The notes under the pieces are model-generated. The model saw only the letters and a list, made by a program, of their open reading frames with translations, made no database searches and had not been told where the DNA came from. A DNA stretch of 64,000 nt from assembly GCA_032622095.1 (NCBI GenBank), contig CP136061.1, positions 22,508,991 to 22,572,990 of the forward strand, given 5' to 3'. The DNA is from Siphonodentalium dalli (Eukaryota > Mollusca > Scaphopoda > Gadilida > Siphonodentaliidae). This document shows positions 39,118 to 49,930 of the stretch, piece by piece. How positions within the stretch are numbered: the stretch's first letter is position 1; each line of letters starts with the position of its first letter. The position numbers and the translations under genes were made by a program.

Positions 39118-39585
39118 ATGACTGCTGTAAACATAACAGATCTTGACGAGATAATGGTACAGGGGGTATACTGTAAAGCAGTGTGCGGCGGCGAAGAAAT
39201 ATCTCTGTTTTGGAGGGCACTCAGCGTTGCGGTTTACGGGACGACCGATGGATGGATGGTTCTGAGAGATGCGGCAGTTGACCTGTACTACGCAGAGAGT
39301 GACGAACTTGGTGCGTCGGCACAAGATTTACGGCGCACACCACTTTTGGCTGAATCAAGATTGATGGTTGAATTAGCGGCGACTGTTATACAGCGACCTA
39401 TCGTCATGTTTGATGCTACCAGAGGCGGCTACAAATCAACACCAAGATTCAAGTCATCAATAACTCTAGTGTGGATCCCACACGTTTGCCACGAGCATTA
39501 TTGTGAATGCGAAATATGGATGAGGCGAGGAGACAAATCAATTGAAGTTTTGGCGAACAAAGAAGTTCAATGTGGCGGATTCTAA
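39118..39585 (+). CDS. accessory protein B2, OTU-protease-like fold, probably inactive
   Basis: 155 residues from the ATG in ACATTCAAAGATG; the open frame upstream (MCFLYRP...) is promoter arm. GGEEISLFWRALSVAVYG resembles the OTU catalytic block (GDGNCLFRAIS..LYG), but the nucleophile position is Ser and a Trp is inserted. WMVLRDAAVDLYYAE fits the following OTU helix. QRPIVMFDATRGG fits the core strand, and HEHYCECEIW resembles the His-containing strand. OTU enzymes remove ubiquitin; loss of the Cys suggests a binding role or divergence. The resemblance is by eye and moderate. The mRNA would end in a histone-type stem-loop. Confidence 0.65.
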   Translation: MTAVNITDLDEIMVQGVYCKAVCGGEEISLFWRALSVAVYGTTDGWMVLRDAAVDLYYAESDELGASAQDLRRTPLLAESRLMVELAATVIQRPIVMFDATRGGYKSTPRFKSSITLVWIPHVCHEHYCECEIWMRRGDKSIEVLANKEVQCGGF

Positions 39586-39604
39586 ACTATAACAAAAATA
39601 AAAC

Positions 39605-39620
39605 GGCCCTTTTCAGGGCC
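39605..39620 (+). terminator. histone-type 3' stem-loop of gene B2
   Basis: AAACGGCCCTTTTCAGGGCC starts about 20 bp after the stop. It is followed by ACCAAATATT and CGAAAAGAAAAACTCTTG. The ACCA flank and purine-rich element match animal histone mRNA ends. An AATAAA overlaps just upstream (39,597), so both kinds of 3' end are possible. Confidence 0.87.
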
Positions 39621-39700
39621 ACCAAATATTCGAAAAGAAAAACTCTTGATTGCTAATTGATATTTTCCAAAGTGAGATTTTCCTTTTGAAAAAAAATAAT

Positions 39701-40167
39701 TCTAAGTCCATTTTCATTTTTTCCGATCAGAAATATCACATCAATGACAGGAATATCTATCCTCAGGGGGGAACTATGGCCCAGTACCCATCAGTGGGGG
39801 GCACTATGGCCCAGTACCCCCCAGTGGGGCACTATGGCCCAGTACCCCCCAGTGGGGGGCACTATGGCCCAGTACCCCCCAGTGGGGGGCACTATGGCCC
39901 AGTATCGAATACTGGACCATAGATCGTCCAGTATTCGATACTGGGCCATAGTGCCCCCACTGGGGGGGCACTATGGCCCAGTATCGAATACTGGACGATC
40001 TATGGTCCAGTATTCGATACTGGGCCATAGTGCCCCCCACTGGGGGGTACTGGGCCATAGTGCCCCCCACTGGGGGGTACTGGGCCATAGTGCCCCCCAC
40101 TGGGGGGTACTGGGCCATAGTGCCCCCCACTGGGGGGTACTGGGCCATAGTGCCCCCCATTACTACT
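39701..40167. repeat. Polinton right terminal inverted repeat
   Basis: Inverted copy of 22,813-23,281, starting TCTAAGTCCATTTTC and ending CATTACTACT. It differs from the left TIR almost only in C/G run length (467 against 469 bp). Confidence 0.95.
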
Positions 40168-40173
40168 GGTGTA
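40168..40173. repeat. 6-bp target-site duplication (GGTGTA), right
   Basis: GGTGTA directly follows the terminus ACTACT and is identical to 22,807-22,812. Confidence 0.95.
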
Positions 40174-41430
40174 CAGCACAAATATATTATATAGCATGTT
40201 TGTACACAGTACAATATGGAGTCATGGTATAAACATGATTATACCATAATTGGCTATGCTACTGTGTGTATAACACCTGTTTTGTAAATTTAATCTTTAC
40301 ACCCCACTGTGGGTATAACGATTCCTAATATTGGTATAAATTTATACTGTTGTGTTTCAACGGCAGTTTAGGTTACAGTGAAGTAATTCGATTGGTAGCG
40401 CCCTCCAACGGATTTTGGACCAAGATGCAGGAGAGAATTAAAAAAATTCTGGGCTCTGGTTGATTAATAGTAGTTTCGATATTTAAACATATAAAATACA
40501 TGCAATCACTCCTCTTGAAATTTCAGACTCCAAACAAAACATTGGCACATTGTAAAGCACGTGGTTCCTAGATTAAATTTTGTTGGTGTGAGGTAAAAAA
40601 TGTCAATATTTTTTTCATGCAATTCTGACTCTCGATTATAAATCCCAAATTTAAAGGTACATTCCATGCTCGACGATATGATTTTTTTCATGCAGAAACT
40701 TTGCGCAGATGCCAATTCCGGTGACCATGTACTCATTTATCACAATTCTTGGATAGTCAGGGCTGCAGGCCATTATATGTTAACACTGAGGCCTATGGGA
40801 AATAATTACTTCACTGTAACCTTTATGTGTTAAAAGTGTATACCCATAGTAGAACGACCCGTCATTTGACCTCTGGTGACCTCGCTGTCGAAATTTAGCC
40901 CAATTTTTCGTCACGACCGCTTCGCGAAGTAAATACACAATTTTTCCGACTCAAAACACACTGAAATGCGATAAGTGGTCTTAACACAGAGATATATACT
41001 AGGTTTACTTGTCAAAAAATGACACATTAAAGTTAGTTTAAAGATGTTTTATGCTAGGTGCACGCACCGACAAAGTACACGTTTTATACAGGTCGGCGAT
41101 AGCTGTTGAAAATGTAAACAAAACAAACGCACGTGTTCGTCTGCCTTTCCGTGTTTAAAGCGAACGGCGGCTTACAGTTTGACTACAACGTATAGATTGT
41201 TAATGGTATCTGCAATGCGGGAAATCTGAATGTGTGTTCACATCAGCTGACTGATGCCCAAGAAAGTGGCGGATCACCGAATTTCCTAGAAATATGTATT
41301 ACTACGCGTGACCCACATTCATGATAGCTTAACATATTTGGGTCACTCGGTGCACATACATGTTAACAGTCACCACAGAGTAGCTCAGTAGCAATACATT
41401 TACGAAGCGACCGAAGAATAATAATTATGG
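40174..41430. other. host flank right of the Polinton
   Basis: No gene recognised. About 40,845-40,985 (TACCCATAGTAGAACGACCC ... GAGGTCA ... TTCGCGAAG ... ATGCGATAAG) pairs in inverted orientation with 22,570-22,712, on the other side of the insertion. Repeated GGTATAAAC and ATTATACC words are common. Confidence 0.45.
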
Positions 41431-41437
41431 TATAAAC

Positions 41438-41583
41438 AAAATACACCCATAATAGCCGAGAATAAAAAAAAATCACCACTCGTGGAATTGTGGTTTTAAC
41501 CACTCGCCAAAGGCTCGTGGTTAAAACCACAATACCACTCGTGGTGAAAATTTGTTATTCTCGGCTACTATGGGTGTATTCTA
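41438..41583. repeat. hairpin palindrome with ACCACTCGTGG arms
   Basis: Arms AATACACCCATAATAGCCGA ... TCACCACTCGTGG ... GTGGTTTTAACCAC and their complement meet at CTCGCCAAAGGCTCG. Same layout as 21,195-21,355. Confidence 0.92.
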
Positions 41584-41734
41584 TATTTATTACATTCATT
41601 AAACACATTTTATAATGATGATATACGGTCAGTGTACCCAAATGTATTGTTGTATTATTTGACTTCCGGTTTGTCGTCTGGTTACATTCCGTACGCTACC
41701 GTTGAGGAATGGAGAATCGATGTCTGTGCCGGGG

Positions 41735-42240
41735 TGGGTGGGTGGTCAAAGCCACCAACAAGAAATGTTTTCCGCAACTAAAAATAAAAATTCCTGCTTG
41801 TTTTTTTAGTGTTTTGGCAATGAGTTGGGCTTCAAAACCACTTTGAATGAGAGAAATAATGTAATTCTAACTGGTAAACTGACTGCAGGCAGTTATCGTG
41901 TTGTATTTTGTTGCAAATTTTGAAATCCAAGATGGCCGCTGGCAACCATGTTTTTTTTTGGCCGAATGACCTCAAAATGACTTATTCCTATTTACATGTC
42001 CATGTTAACATCCATGATAAATAGTATGCACAGAAATTCATATACAGCTGTTTACAGTGAATTTCCCCCCGCAAATCTCTGTTTTAGTGTTAAAAGGGGG
42101 TGGGTGTCAAAAAATGGTCGGAAAAAAACTGAGGAAAACGGAAACAAATTTGGCGGTGGGGGTGGGTGTGTACAAAAAATGATCGAAAGGGAAAAAATGC
42201 CATACGTGCCTGAGATATTTTTCCGACCCCCCCCCCCTGG
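41735..42240. repeat. dispersed repeat, inverted partner at 48,500-48,975
   Basis: Shared words in opposite orientation are CCAAGATGGCCGCTGGCA, ACTGCAGGCAGTTATCG, ATTCATATACAGCTGTTTAC, TGTTTTAGTGTTAAAAGGGG and TGGTCGG. G-rich (GGCGGTGGGGGTGGG). Non-coding, element type unknown. Confidence 0.8.
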
Positions 42241-42329
42241 ACTCGTTTTGTAAAAATCAACTGGGAACTCGTTGTAGATCTTCTATATTATCTTTCATCT
42301 GAGCTGAATCAATCAACGATAAACGCACA

Positions 42330-42446
42330 GCGAAATGATATACCATCAACATCTATACTAAATGATATACCATCAACATCTATACTAAATGATATACCAT
42401 CAACATCTATACTAAATGATATACCATCAACATCTATACTAAATGG
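42330..42446. repeat. 27-bp minisatellite, four copies
   Basis: Four exact copies of AAATGATATACCATCAACAT plus CTATACT. Confidence 0.95.
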
Positions 42447-42708
42447 ATTCTCCCCTTCAGTTATGGAAGTATACACAGGAATAATCTATTATTCATTTGG
42501 AGGTGTCTTCGGGTAACGAAAGCAGCCGACTGCAACAGAATAAGCCTATAATACAAGAGCAGAATAATTCATATTAATTGGTGGGAAATGTTCAGATAAT
42601 AAGTTCAACAAACGGTCTATGTTTTAACTTATTATATTAACATTTCACAATAGACTACTCATCAATGAATATGTAGTATAGAAAGGGACTACTTGTTATT
42701 TATTCCAG

Positions 42709-43610
42709 AATGATTACTGCATGATTACTGCATGATTACTGCATGAGTACTGCATGATTACTGCATGATTACTGCATGATTACTGCATGATTACTGAATG
42801 ATTACTGAATGATTACTGCATGATTAATGTATGATTACTGCATGATTACTGCATGATTACTGCATGATTACTGAATGATTACTGAATGATTACTGCATGA
42901 TTACTGCATGATTACTGCATGATTACTGCATGATTAATGTATGATTACTGCATGATTACTGCATGATTACTGCATGATTACTGCATGATTACTGCATGAT
43001 TACTGAATGATTACTGAATGATTACTGCATGATTAATGTATGATTACTGCATGATTACTGCATGATTACTGAATGATTACTGAATGATTACTGCATGATT
43101 ACTGCATGATTACTGCATGATTACTGCATGATTACTGCATGATTACTGCATGATTACTGCATGATTACTGAATGATTAATGCATGATTACTGCATGATTA
43201 CTGCATGATTACTGCATGATTACTGCATGATTACTGCATGATTACTGCATGATTACTGCATGATTACTGCATGATTACTTAATGATTACTTAATGATTAC
43301 TGCATGATTACTGCATGATTACTGCATGATTACTGCATGATTAATGTATGATTACTGCATGATTACTGCATGATTACTGAATGATTACTGAATGATTACT
43401 GCATGATTAATGTATGATTACTGCATGATTACTGCATGATTACTGAATGATTACTGCATGATTGCTGCATGATTAATGTATGATTACTGCATGATTAATG
43501 TATGATTACTGCATGATTACTGCATGATTACTGCATGATTAATGTATGATTACTGCATGATTACTGCATGATTACTGAATGATTACTGAATGATTACTGC
43601 ATGATTACCA
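42709..43610. repeat. 11-bp satellite (ATGATTACTGC), about 80 copies
   Basis: Nearly 900 bp of ATGATTACTGC. Recurrent variants are ATGATTACTGA, ATGATTAATGT and ATGATTACTTA. They come in a repeated order (for example two TGA units, TGC, then AATGT), which shows higher-order duplication inside the array. No variable spacers. Confidence 0.97.
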
Positions 43611-44025
43611 ACTTGGGTACAAAATTCGTTAAAATTACTACGTTGACCATGTATACGTTTGACTAAAATCATTCTTGTTCGTATATATGTAAAAATGTGG
43701 GATGTTTCACACCACTTTAACAATGTTTCCTATATTATGACCAGTTATCTGACCTCACTGAACTTATGAATGGGACCCGTTCTCTGGTCTGACCGCCCTC
43801 GCGACCTCATCATTTGATATTCTAGTAACATCCACCGTTTAATTCACCCTGGCTTTGTTAGTAGCCGGTTACGATTTCCGATGTGCCTGTAACATGGGAC
43901 CGTCTCACGCGATATAGATATTTAGGTTGTCACACTAAATCCTTATAGATAGACATTCTCATGAACCCACCGATCCATCACTCATGTGTTTACCTGCTAA
44001 AAAAAACCCTGGATATGGTGTGTTT
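43611..44025. other. host DNA, nothing recognised
   Basis: No exon, RNA gene or repeat recognised. Confidence 0.4.
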
Positions 44026-44425
44026 GATATTTGCAGGATTAGGTCCACAGAGGGTGAATTTAGTGATGTTACTCCACACAACGGGCTAGCATTACCAACA
44101 TCACCCTCTTTCGACATCATTATGCTTAAGCATCATTTTCTGGGAAGTATCTATAGTCTCAAATTAATGGTTGCTTTAGTTACTTTCCCCCTTCTGTTCA
44201 GTTTCTATATCCCCTAATTTGCAGAAGATGAAATGCATACACGAGGTGACTAATGGGTGAACATAATCAACATCAACTGGGGGTACTTCAATATGATCCT
44301 ACATGTCTCCCATGGCAGTTGTGGCCTAAGCAGAATGAGGTTCACAGAGGGTGAATTTGGTGATGATAGCCAGCGGTTCAGGATAGCGGCACTAAATTTG
44401 CCATATGGGAACCTCATTCTGTCAA
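44026..44425. mobile_element. two diverged copies of the GGGTGAATTT palindromic MITE
   Basis: Hairpins at about 44,030-44,120 (GTCCACAGAGGGTGAATTT) and 44,325-44,420 (GGTTCACAGAGGGTGAATTT). The first is eroded on its right arm. Confidence 0.75.
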
Positions 44426-45380
44426 TAGCATAGTCAATTTCAAGGACACCATGCGTTTCAAATTGGTGAATAACAAGGTAATCTTTAATCAACCAAACAC
44501 GAGGTTCTTCGGACAAGTCACCTTTCGATGTCGCTGACTTATAACGATCTTTTGAAATCTGAACGCCAAACATATTGACATTCTATATATGAATTACAAG
44601 ACAATATATACACCATATTCCATATTATAGACCATTTGAAAGACGAAGCTCCAAAATATTGTATTATCAACTTATCCAATCGAATAAAATGTGATACAAG
44701 TTGTTTTTGTCAAGATACCGACGTCTGTTCTGTGCTTAATATGTTCTCATAATGTTTGCGCTATATAAATTAATTATTATCAATTTCGATCTGGTCTTTA
44801 ATGCCAGTCTATTATTGTCAACGGAAGCGGAATAACTCTACCCCTTAGTTATGAATTATGATGCATTCTGGTGTGAATAACGGGGGAAGTCTTGGTGTAA
44901 ATCTGAGAACCTCTGTCACTTGGTGGACACTCCTAGGCCACAGCTGTTCCATATTCTGGTAGCACACATATACATATACATATTTGGTTCCTCTTAAAAT
45001 GGTAAATCACATTGAATATGTTGTACAAAATGTGATCTGGGGATTCGAAAATTAAGTGGGCCTTTAAGTGCTCTGGCGTTTCAATGCATGTACATGCAGG
45101 TTTGAATGTGTATCCCTGTTTATGGAAGATTCAGTATTTGAAAAACCTGATTGACTCTCAAATTCCCAATGATGAAATGAAGCAATCTCTATGTCACCTT
45201 AAAACAATAGCACTCTTGCATATATAGTACGTACAGAGTGTGCGATAAACAAAACACTCAACACCGGGGGAACCACTCTAAGCCCATGCAGTTAATGTTT
45301 CGTGGTGATCAACTGTGAACTTGCGCGGAGTGGATTTATTATGAATCGACAGAAATCCTGGAGACTGATCAGGGCTCATA
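44426..45380. repeat. host DNA with a copy of the TTTAAAGGCCCACTTAA element
   Basis: ATCTGGGGATTCGAAAATTA ... GTGGGCCTTTAA at about 45,030-45,068 matches the ends at 50,524-50,562 and 52,697-52,730. Upstream words (CAATCGAATAAAATGTGATA, GGAAGCGGAATAACTCT) also match that family. No gene seen. Confidence 0.6.
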
Positions 45381-45383
45381 GAG

Positions 45384-45526
45384 AATCACCGCGAACCACT
45401 GAGAATCGCCGCGAACCACTGAGAATCGCCGCGAACCACTGAGAATTGCCGCAAATCACTGAGAATCACCGCGAACCACTGAGAATCGCCGCGAACCACT
45501 GAGAATTGCCGCAAATCACTGAGAAC
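45384..45526. repeat. 20-bp minisatellite (GAGAATCGCCGCGAACCACT)
   Basis: About seven copies with CACC/CGCC/TGCC and GCGAACC/GCAAATC variants in an alternating order. Confidence 0.93.
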
Positions 45527-45794
45527 TACTTAAAATAGTTCGAGCCAATTTGATTTATTTGATTGTCTTGTTTTGACTTGTTCAATCTTTTAATGCCCGC
45601 GAAATGTTATGGGAATTGTAGATCTGTGAAATGAGATTTCCCACTCACACGATTCGTGTCAATGGGCGTGTTTTTTTTCTCAGCCGAGGACTATTTTGTA
45701 TACATGTATATAAAACGTTCGTATATAATGCCATTTATAAGAATAATTCATCGATATGAAAATAAGGTTGATCGTTGTATATTCAAACCTGTGT

Positions 45795-45905
45795 TTTAAG
45801 TCAGTTAATGGACTTGCGGCTGAACATTCGGAAACTAAATGGTCTCACCCTTCGGGCTCGACCATCTTGTTTCCAAATGTCAAGTCGCGAGTCCATTAAC
45901 CCTGA
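45795..45905. repeat. hairpin palindrome (GTTAATGGACTTGCGGCTG)
   Basis: Imperfect inverted arms GTCAGTTAATGGACTTGCG ... AACTAAATGGTC and their complement meet at CACCCTTCGGGCTCG. Confidence 0.8.
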
Positions 45906-46409
45906 CATATCGCTCGCCTATCCTCGCTTTCGGTTCTGAGTGGGTCACCGTGAATCACTCCACCCCCCCCCCCCAAAGTCGTCACGGTATTGAGTGATAT
46001 TCTTATCGTGCACTTTTTACATACTGTATATACCACTGTATATTTGCTTCTGTCATCAGTGTTGCTCCGAGAATTCATCTTGATCCACCTAAAAGCCCAG
46101 CCATCCAAAGCATCCACGCACTCGAGATGATTACATGGCTTCAGCTCATTTGATAGACGTCATGCTATAAAGATGCCACCTCCGAGATGACACCATTCAA
46201 TTAATATTTACACGTTTTCTACACAATAAGATAATGAATTTGAATCAACAACATGTATACGATGAATTCAGACCATGGTGACAGTCGTTAATATGGATCT
46301 TTTACCGCTAACAGCGAATATTAAAGAACGTTTCTAAAATGATCTAAACTATGATTTTATGCTTATTGTCACCCCAGTTTTGTTGTATGTCCTTACAAAC
46401 CCTATTGTA

Positions 46410-47220
46410 CTTAACCGGGGACTATATACTAAATCCGGCCATTTATGTGACCATCTCCTTTTATAGTCAACAGAATATATGAATGAATTTGAGCCATGGG
46501 TTAGTGCAAAATACACTCGAGTGCTCTATGAACGATGCACACAACATGATAAGTATAATGATAAAAGGCCGCCCGGCCACAGTGTCCCCCGAAAAAGTGG
46601 CTTCATTGGGGGCATCAGTTTTTCTGAAAAAAATAACAAAGACCCTAAATCCGATACTAAATTTCAGAACAATCCAACCAGTGTCCCCTGAAATGGTGGA
46701 TACACTATCATACTAAATTTGATTCAACCCATATTCGAACTTGACCTGTATATAGGGCTGATAAACTCACATACCAAATTTGGTTCAGATATGAATACAC
46801 ATACTGAAGTTATCATCCGGAAACCAGAAAATTACAAGATTCTAAGTAAAAAAAGGGCCATAACTCTCGCAAAAATGGGCGGAGCAAAGCCATATTCGAA
46901 CTTGACCTGTATTTTGGTCTGATAAACTCACAATGAAATTTTCTTTTGATCTAATAACCGAAACTAAAGTTATCATTCGGAAACCATGGAAGCACAGACA
47001 CACGGACGCACAGACGAACGGACGGATGAACACCGGCTATTTTAATAGTCGCCCGGAAAAAAAAATTCGGGGGACAAAAATGAGTTAATGACTCGAGCCA
47101 TAAACTCATTTTCATTATAATTACCATATTGTTTTACATCGTTCAAAAAGTAAATGAGTGTATATATTTTGCACTCATCCATGGATCAAATTCATTCATT
47201 TGTTGCATATATTCTGTTCG
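46410..47220. mobile_element. inverted-repeat element with inserted dispersed repeat
   Basis: The ends TGAATGAATTTGAGCCATGG and GTGCAAAATACACTC at about 46,480-46,520 pair with GCACTCATCCATGGATCAAATTCATTC at about 47,170-47,200. The same sequence near 20,825-20,890 is a related end. Inside, 46,560-47,075 is a copy of the 13,310-14,125 repeat, from GGCCACAGTGTCCC to the CGGACGGATG tail and CCCCCGAA-type hairpin. Confidence 0.7.
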
Positions 47221-48490
47221 CGTTAATTGTAAAGAAAATGGGCTAAAGAAGCATATAGCTAAGTTAGTGTTAATTTGATGTGGAATCCTTAATTTCCAAG
47301 CCTGTTCCGAAACTGAATGACGTCATATTGACTACCCCATCCATCACCACCCACAACCCGAGAGATAGTTGGCACAGAGACTATGGTATGGATTTTATAT
47401 ATTTTAATGTTTCAATCATGATATATAAACGCACGATGTGGCTGATGCTATCGTTGTCGTAATATTTACAAACAAAACTTGTTGAATAAAGAGTCTAATC
47501 ATTCGGAGTGAACATTTCTTGATTCAAACCATAAAAAGTTGGGAATAAATGTACTGTTTGTAATTCAATCCATCAGAACATCCAAAAGAAACTTCACGAA
47601 ATAAACTTTTTTATCAACATTGCATGCTTTGAAGTGAGATATCCCCTGGGTAAGTTCAATGGAGTTACTCGCGCCAGAACAACTTCTTGATAACCGTATA
47701 TCTATATTTGCAACAACGTTGCACTTGACTCGATTACGCGACTCCTGGTAGCGCAGTTACGTATTTTACGCACGTTGCCAATGACACCGTGCTCCGTTCA
47801 ACATTTTTTCTTCAGATCAGCGACAAATATTCCACTTGAATTACAATCACGCTTAAATATAATTGCTGATAATTAATTGTAAAAACATTACGTTTTTGTC
47901 GCATTTTTGAAGGTCTCTTGGTAGATTTGTATAATAATGTATACGACGAAAACCTCAGCCACAGTGTACGTGATACGAACAATTGCAAATGTGATATAGT
48001 ATGTATACACCGCATGAGTATAGTGATGTACATTCTATCATGTCAAGCAATATAAGAACGCTACGATGGAGATCAAGCCTCAAGAAAGCCAATCTGATTA
48101 TACAAATGCACGATCTAAGAACATATATATGTTAACTACATGGATTTAACCCTTTCGTGACGGGAGCTGCGCTGGTGCAGCGTTAAAGATCATGGGACAG
48201 TGCATTCAATTATACATACTAGTCTCCCATATATAGGGACCCTCGCATATATAGGATAATGTACTGGCTTACGTGGTCAAGGTAAATATTGTTAGGCGTC
48301 ACCCCACCCCATGAATCCTGAATCCCAGTTAACAGAGAGGGTGAATCTTGATTACCATTTAAGAAAATGTCGAATGAAAGTCATGGTTATTTCACACTAA
48401 TATTATAATTTGCACCTATTTGTTGAGGTTATGTACACAACTTCAACAAATAAAAATGTATGAGACTGAATTACATAAAAAATTGTCATT
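47221..48490. other. host DNA, nothing recognised
   Basis: No gene seen. A weak hairpin with GCATTCAATTATACATACTA ... TATATAGGATAATG near 48,200-48,265 resembles a decayed double-hairpin core. Confidence 0.4.
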
Positions 48491-48494
48491 TTGG

Positions 48495-48975
48495 CTCGGG
48501 GGGGGGGGGGGGGGGGCCCCGAATCTAATTTTTTTTCCGTTTTCGGCAGTTGTTTCCGACCATTTTTGGACACCCACCCCCTTTTAACACTAAAACAGAT
48601 ATTTGCGGGGGGAAATTCACTGTAAACAGCTGTATATGAATTTCTGTGCATACTATTTGTCATGGATGTTAACATTGACATGTAAACAGGAACGAGTCAT
48701 TTTGGGGTCATTCGGCCAAAAAAAACATGGCTGCCAGCGGCCATCTTGGATTTCCATATTTGCAACAAAATACAACACGATAACTGCCTGCAGTCAGTTT
48801 AGCAGTTAGAATTACATTATTTCTCTTATTCTAATGTGTTTTAAGCCAAACTCATTGCAAAAACAGTCAAAAAGACTTGCAGAAAAAAAAATTGAGTTGC
48901 GGAAAAAATTGTTTGTTTGTTGTCGCAACGACCACCCACCCACCCCGGCATACGTGCCCGGAACCCCCCCCCCTG
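48495..48975. repeat. dispersed repeat, inverted partner of 41,735-42,240
   Basis: Reverse-complement copy of 41,735-42,240, with the G/C runs at both ends changed in length. Confidence 0.8.
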
Positions 48976-49237
48976 TTTGGCTAAGAAATAATTCCAATGT
49001 GGAACATTTTGATGCTATAAAAGCTGCACACCAGCCTTGTTGTTGAATCCTGATTTCCGGTTAAAATAGGCATATGAATCCATAGTATCAGTTAACAAGA
49101 GGTATGAATCATGCGGACCACATGAAAATAACCTGAATCCCAAGGGGGGGGGGGGAATGGCACACTCGTATGAAGACATACATCGATTGTATCACGCAGA
49201 CATCCGTGGTGTTTTGGTCATATCACATGTACAATTA

Positions 49238-49760
49238 TAGGGGGATTATCTCTTTGTAAACTTGTAAACATGTATTATATAGTTACCGGGGTATAAAATA
49301 TTAGATCTGAATCGAAGACTCCTGTCCGGAAATGCTTCTATCGATTAATATTAATTTTATTTCTAGTATTTTCTGGTCTAAAAAGGTGTGGTCGTTTAGC
49401 TAACGAACAATAGTGGTTACTGTTAACAGAGACCAGAAATGTTATTGTGTAATTTTGTCACAAATAAACGTTAATTATATCCATTATCGCATATAACTAT
49501 GGAATAAAACAATACAGCCAATCAATCTGGTACATTTGACGTTCGGTTCGCAGCCATAGGAACAGCCTAATGCTCTATATCGCTATATGGTATCACCCGA
49601 ATGGGCTGTTCTAAAACTAGACAAATAAATGGGCCCAATAAAATATTCGAGATAAAATCAATATTAATTGATAGAAGCCTTTCCGGACAGGAGTCTTCAG
49701 TTCATATTATTTTATACCCACGCAACTATTTCAAATTTGTTAATTAAAGAGATAATCCAT
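49238..49760. mobile_element. inverted-repeat element (GGATTATCTCTTT ... AAAGAGATAATCC)
   Basis: Long inverted arms include GGGATTATCTCTTTGTAA, GTATAAAATATTAGATCTGA, GACTCCTGTCCGGAAATGCT and TCTATCGATTAATATTAATT, with their complement at the right. No transposase. A larger relative spans 61,051-63,121. Confidence 0.85.
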
Positions 49761-49930
49761 CTTTAAGATAATATCACGTTACTTCAAGATAATATTTCGT
49801 TATTTCAAGATAAGGATCTCGTTGATTGTTTCAAGATAAGGATCTCGTTGTAACGAAATAGATATGTCGTTATGCAAACATATTATCTCGAAATAACGAC
49901 ATATTATCTCGTTATTTCGAGATCAAAATA
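49761..49930. repeat. short repeats of TTATCTCGAAATAACGA type
   Basis: Direct and inverted copies of GATAATATTTCGTTATTTCAA, GATAAGGATCTCGTTG and TTATCTCGAAATAACGAC. Confidence 0.75.

Larger units (their letters stand above)
22813..40167. mobile_element. complete Polinton/Maverick element, 17,355 bp
   Basis: The element has AG...CT ends, TIRs of 469 and 467 bp, and a perfect 6-bp target duplication. It has the full set of Polinton genes: protein-primed-type DNA polymerase B, retroviral-type integrase, packaging ATPase, adenain-like protease, and major and minor capsid proteins. All these frames are open and the TIRs differ mainly in G-run length, so the insertion looks young. The core genes run on the minus strand from the polymerase (right) to the protease (left). 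An accessory block with genes on both strands fills 35,720-39,660. The set fits both a self-synthesising transposon and an integrated adintovirus-like virus. Confidence 0.98.

Noticed and set aside
36546-39585. Accessory genes as histones, suggested by their mRNA ends
   Set aside because: None of the four proteins shows a histone-fold sequence pattern; only the regulatory and 3' elements look histone-like.
42709-43610. CRISPR-like or replication-origin iteron array
   Set aside because: An 11-bp contiguous satellite without spacers or linked genes.
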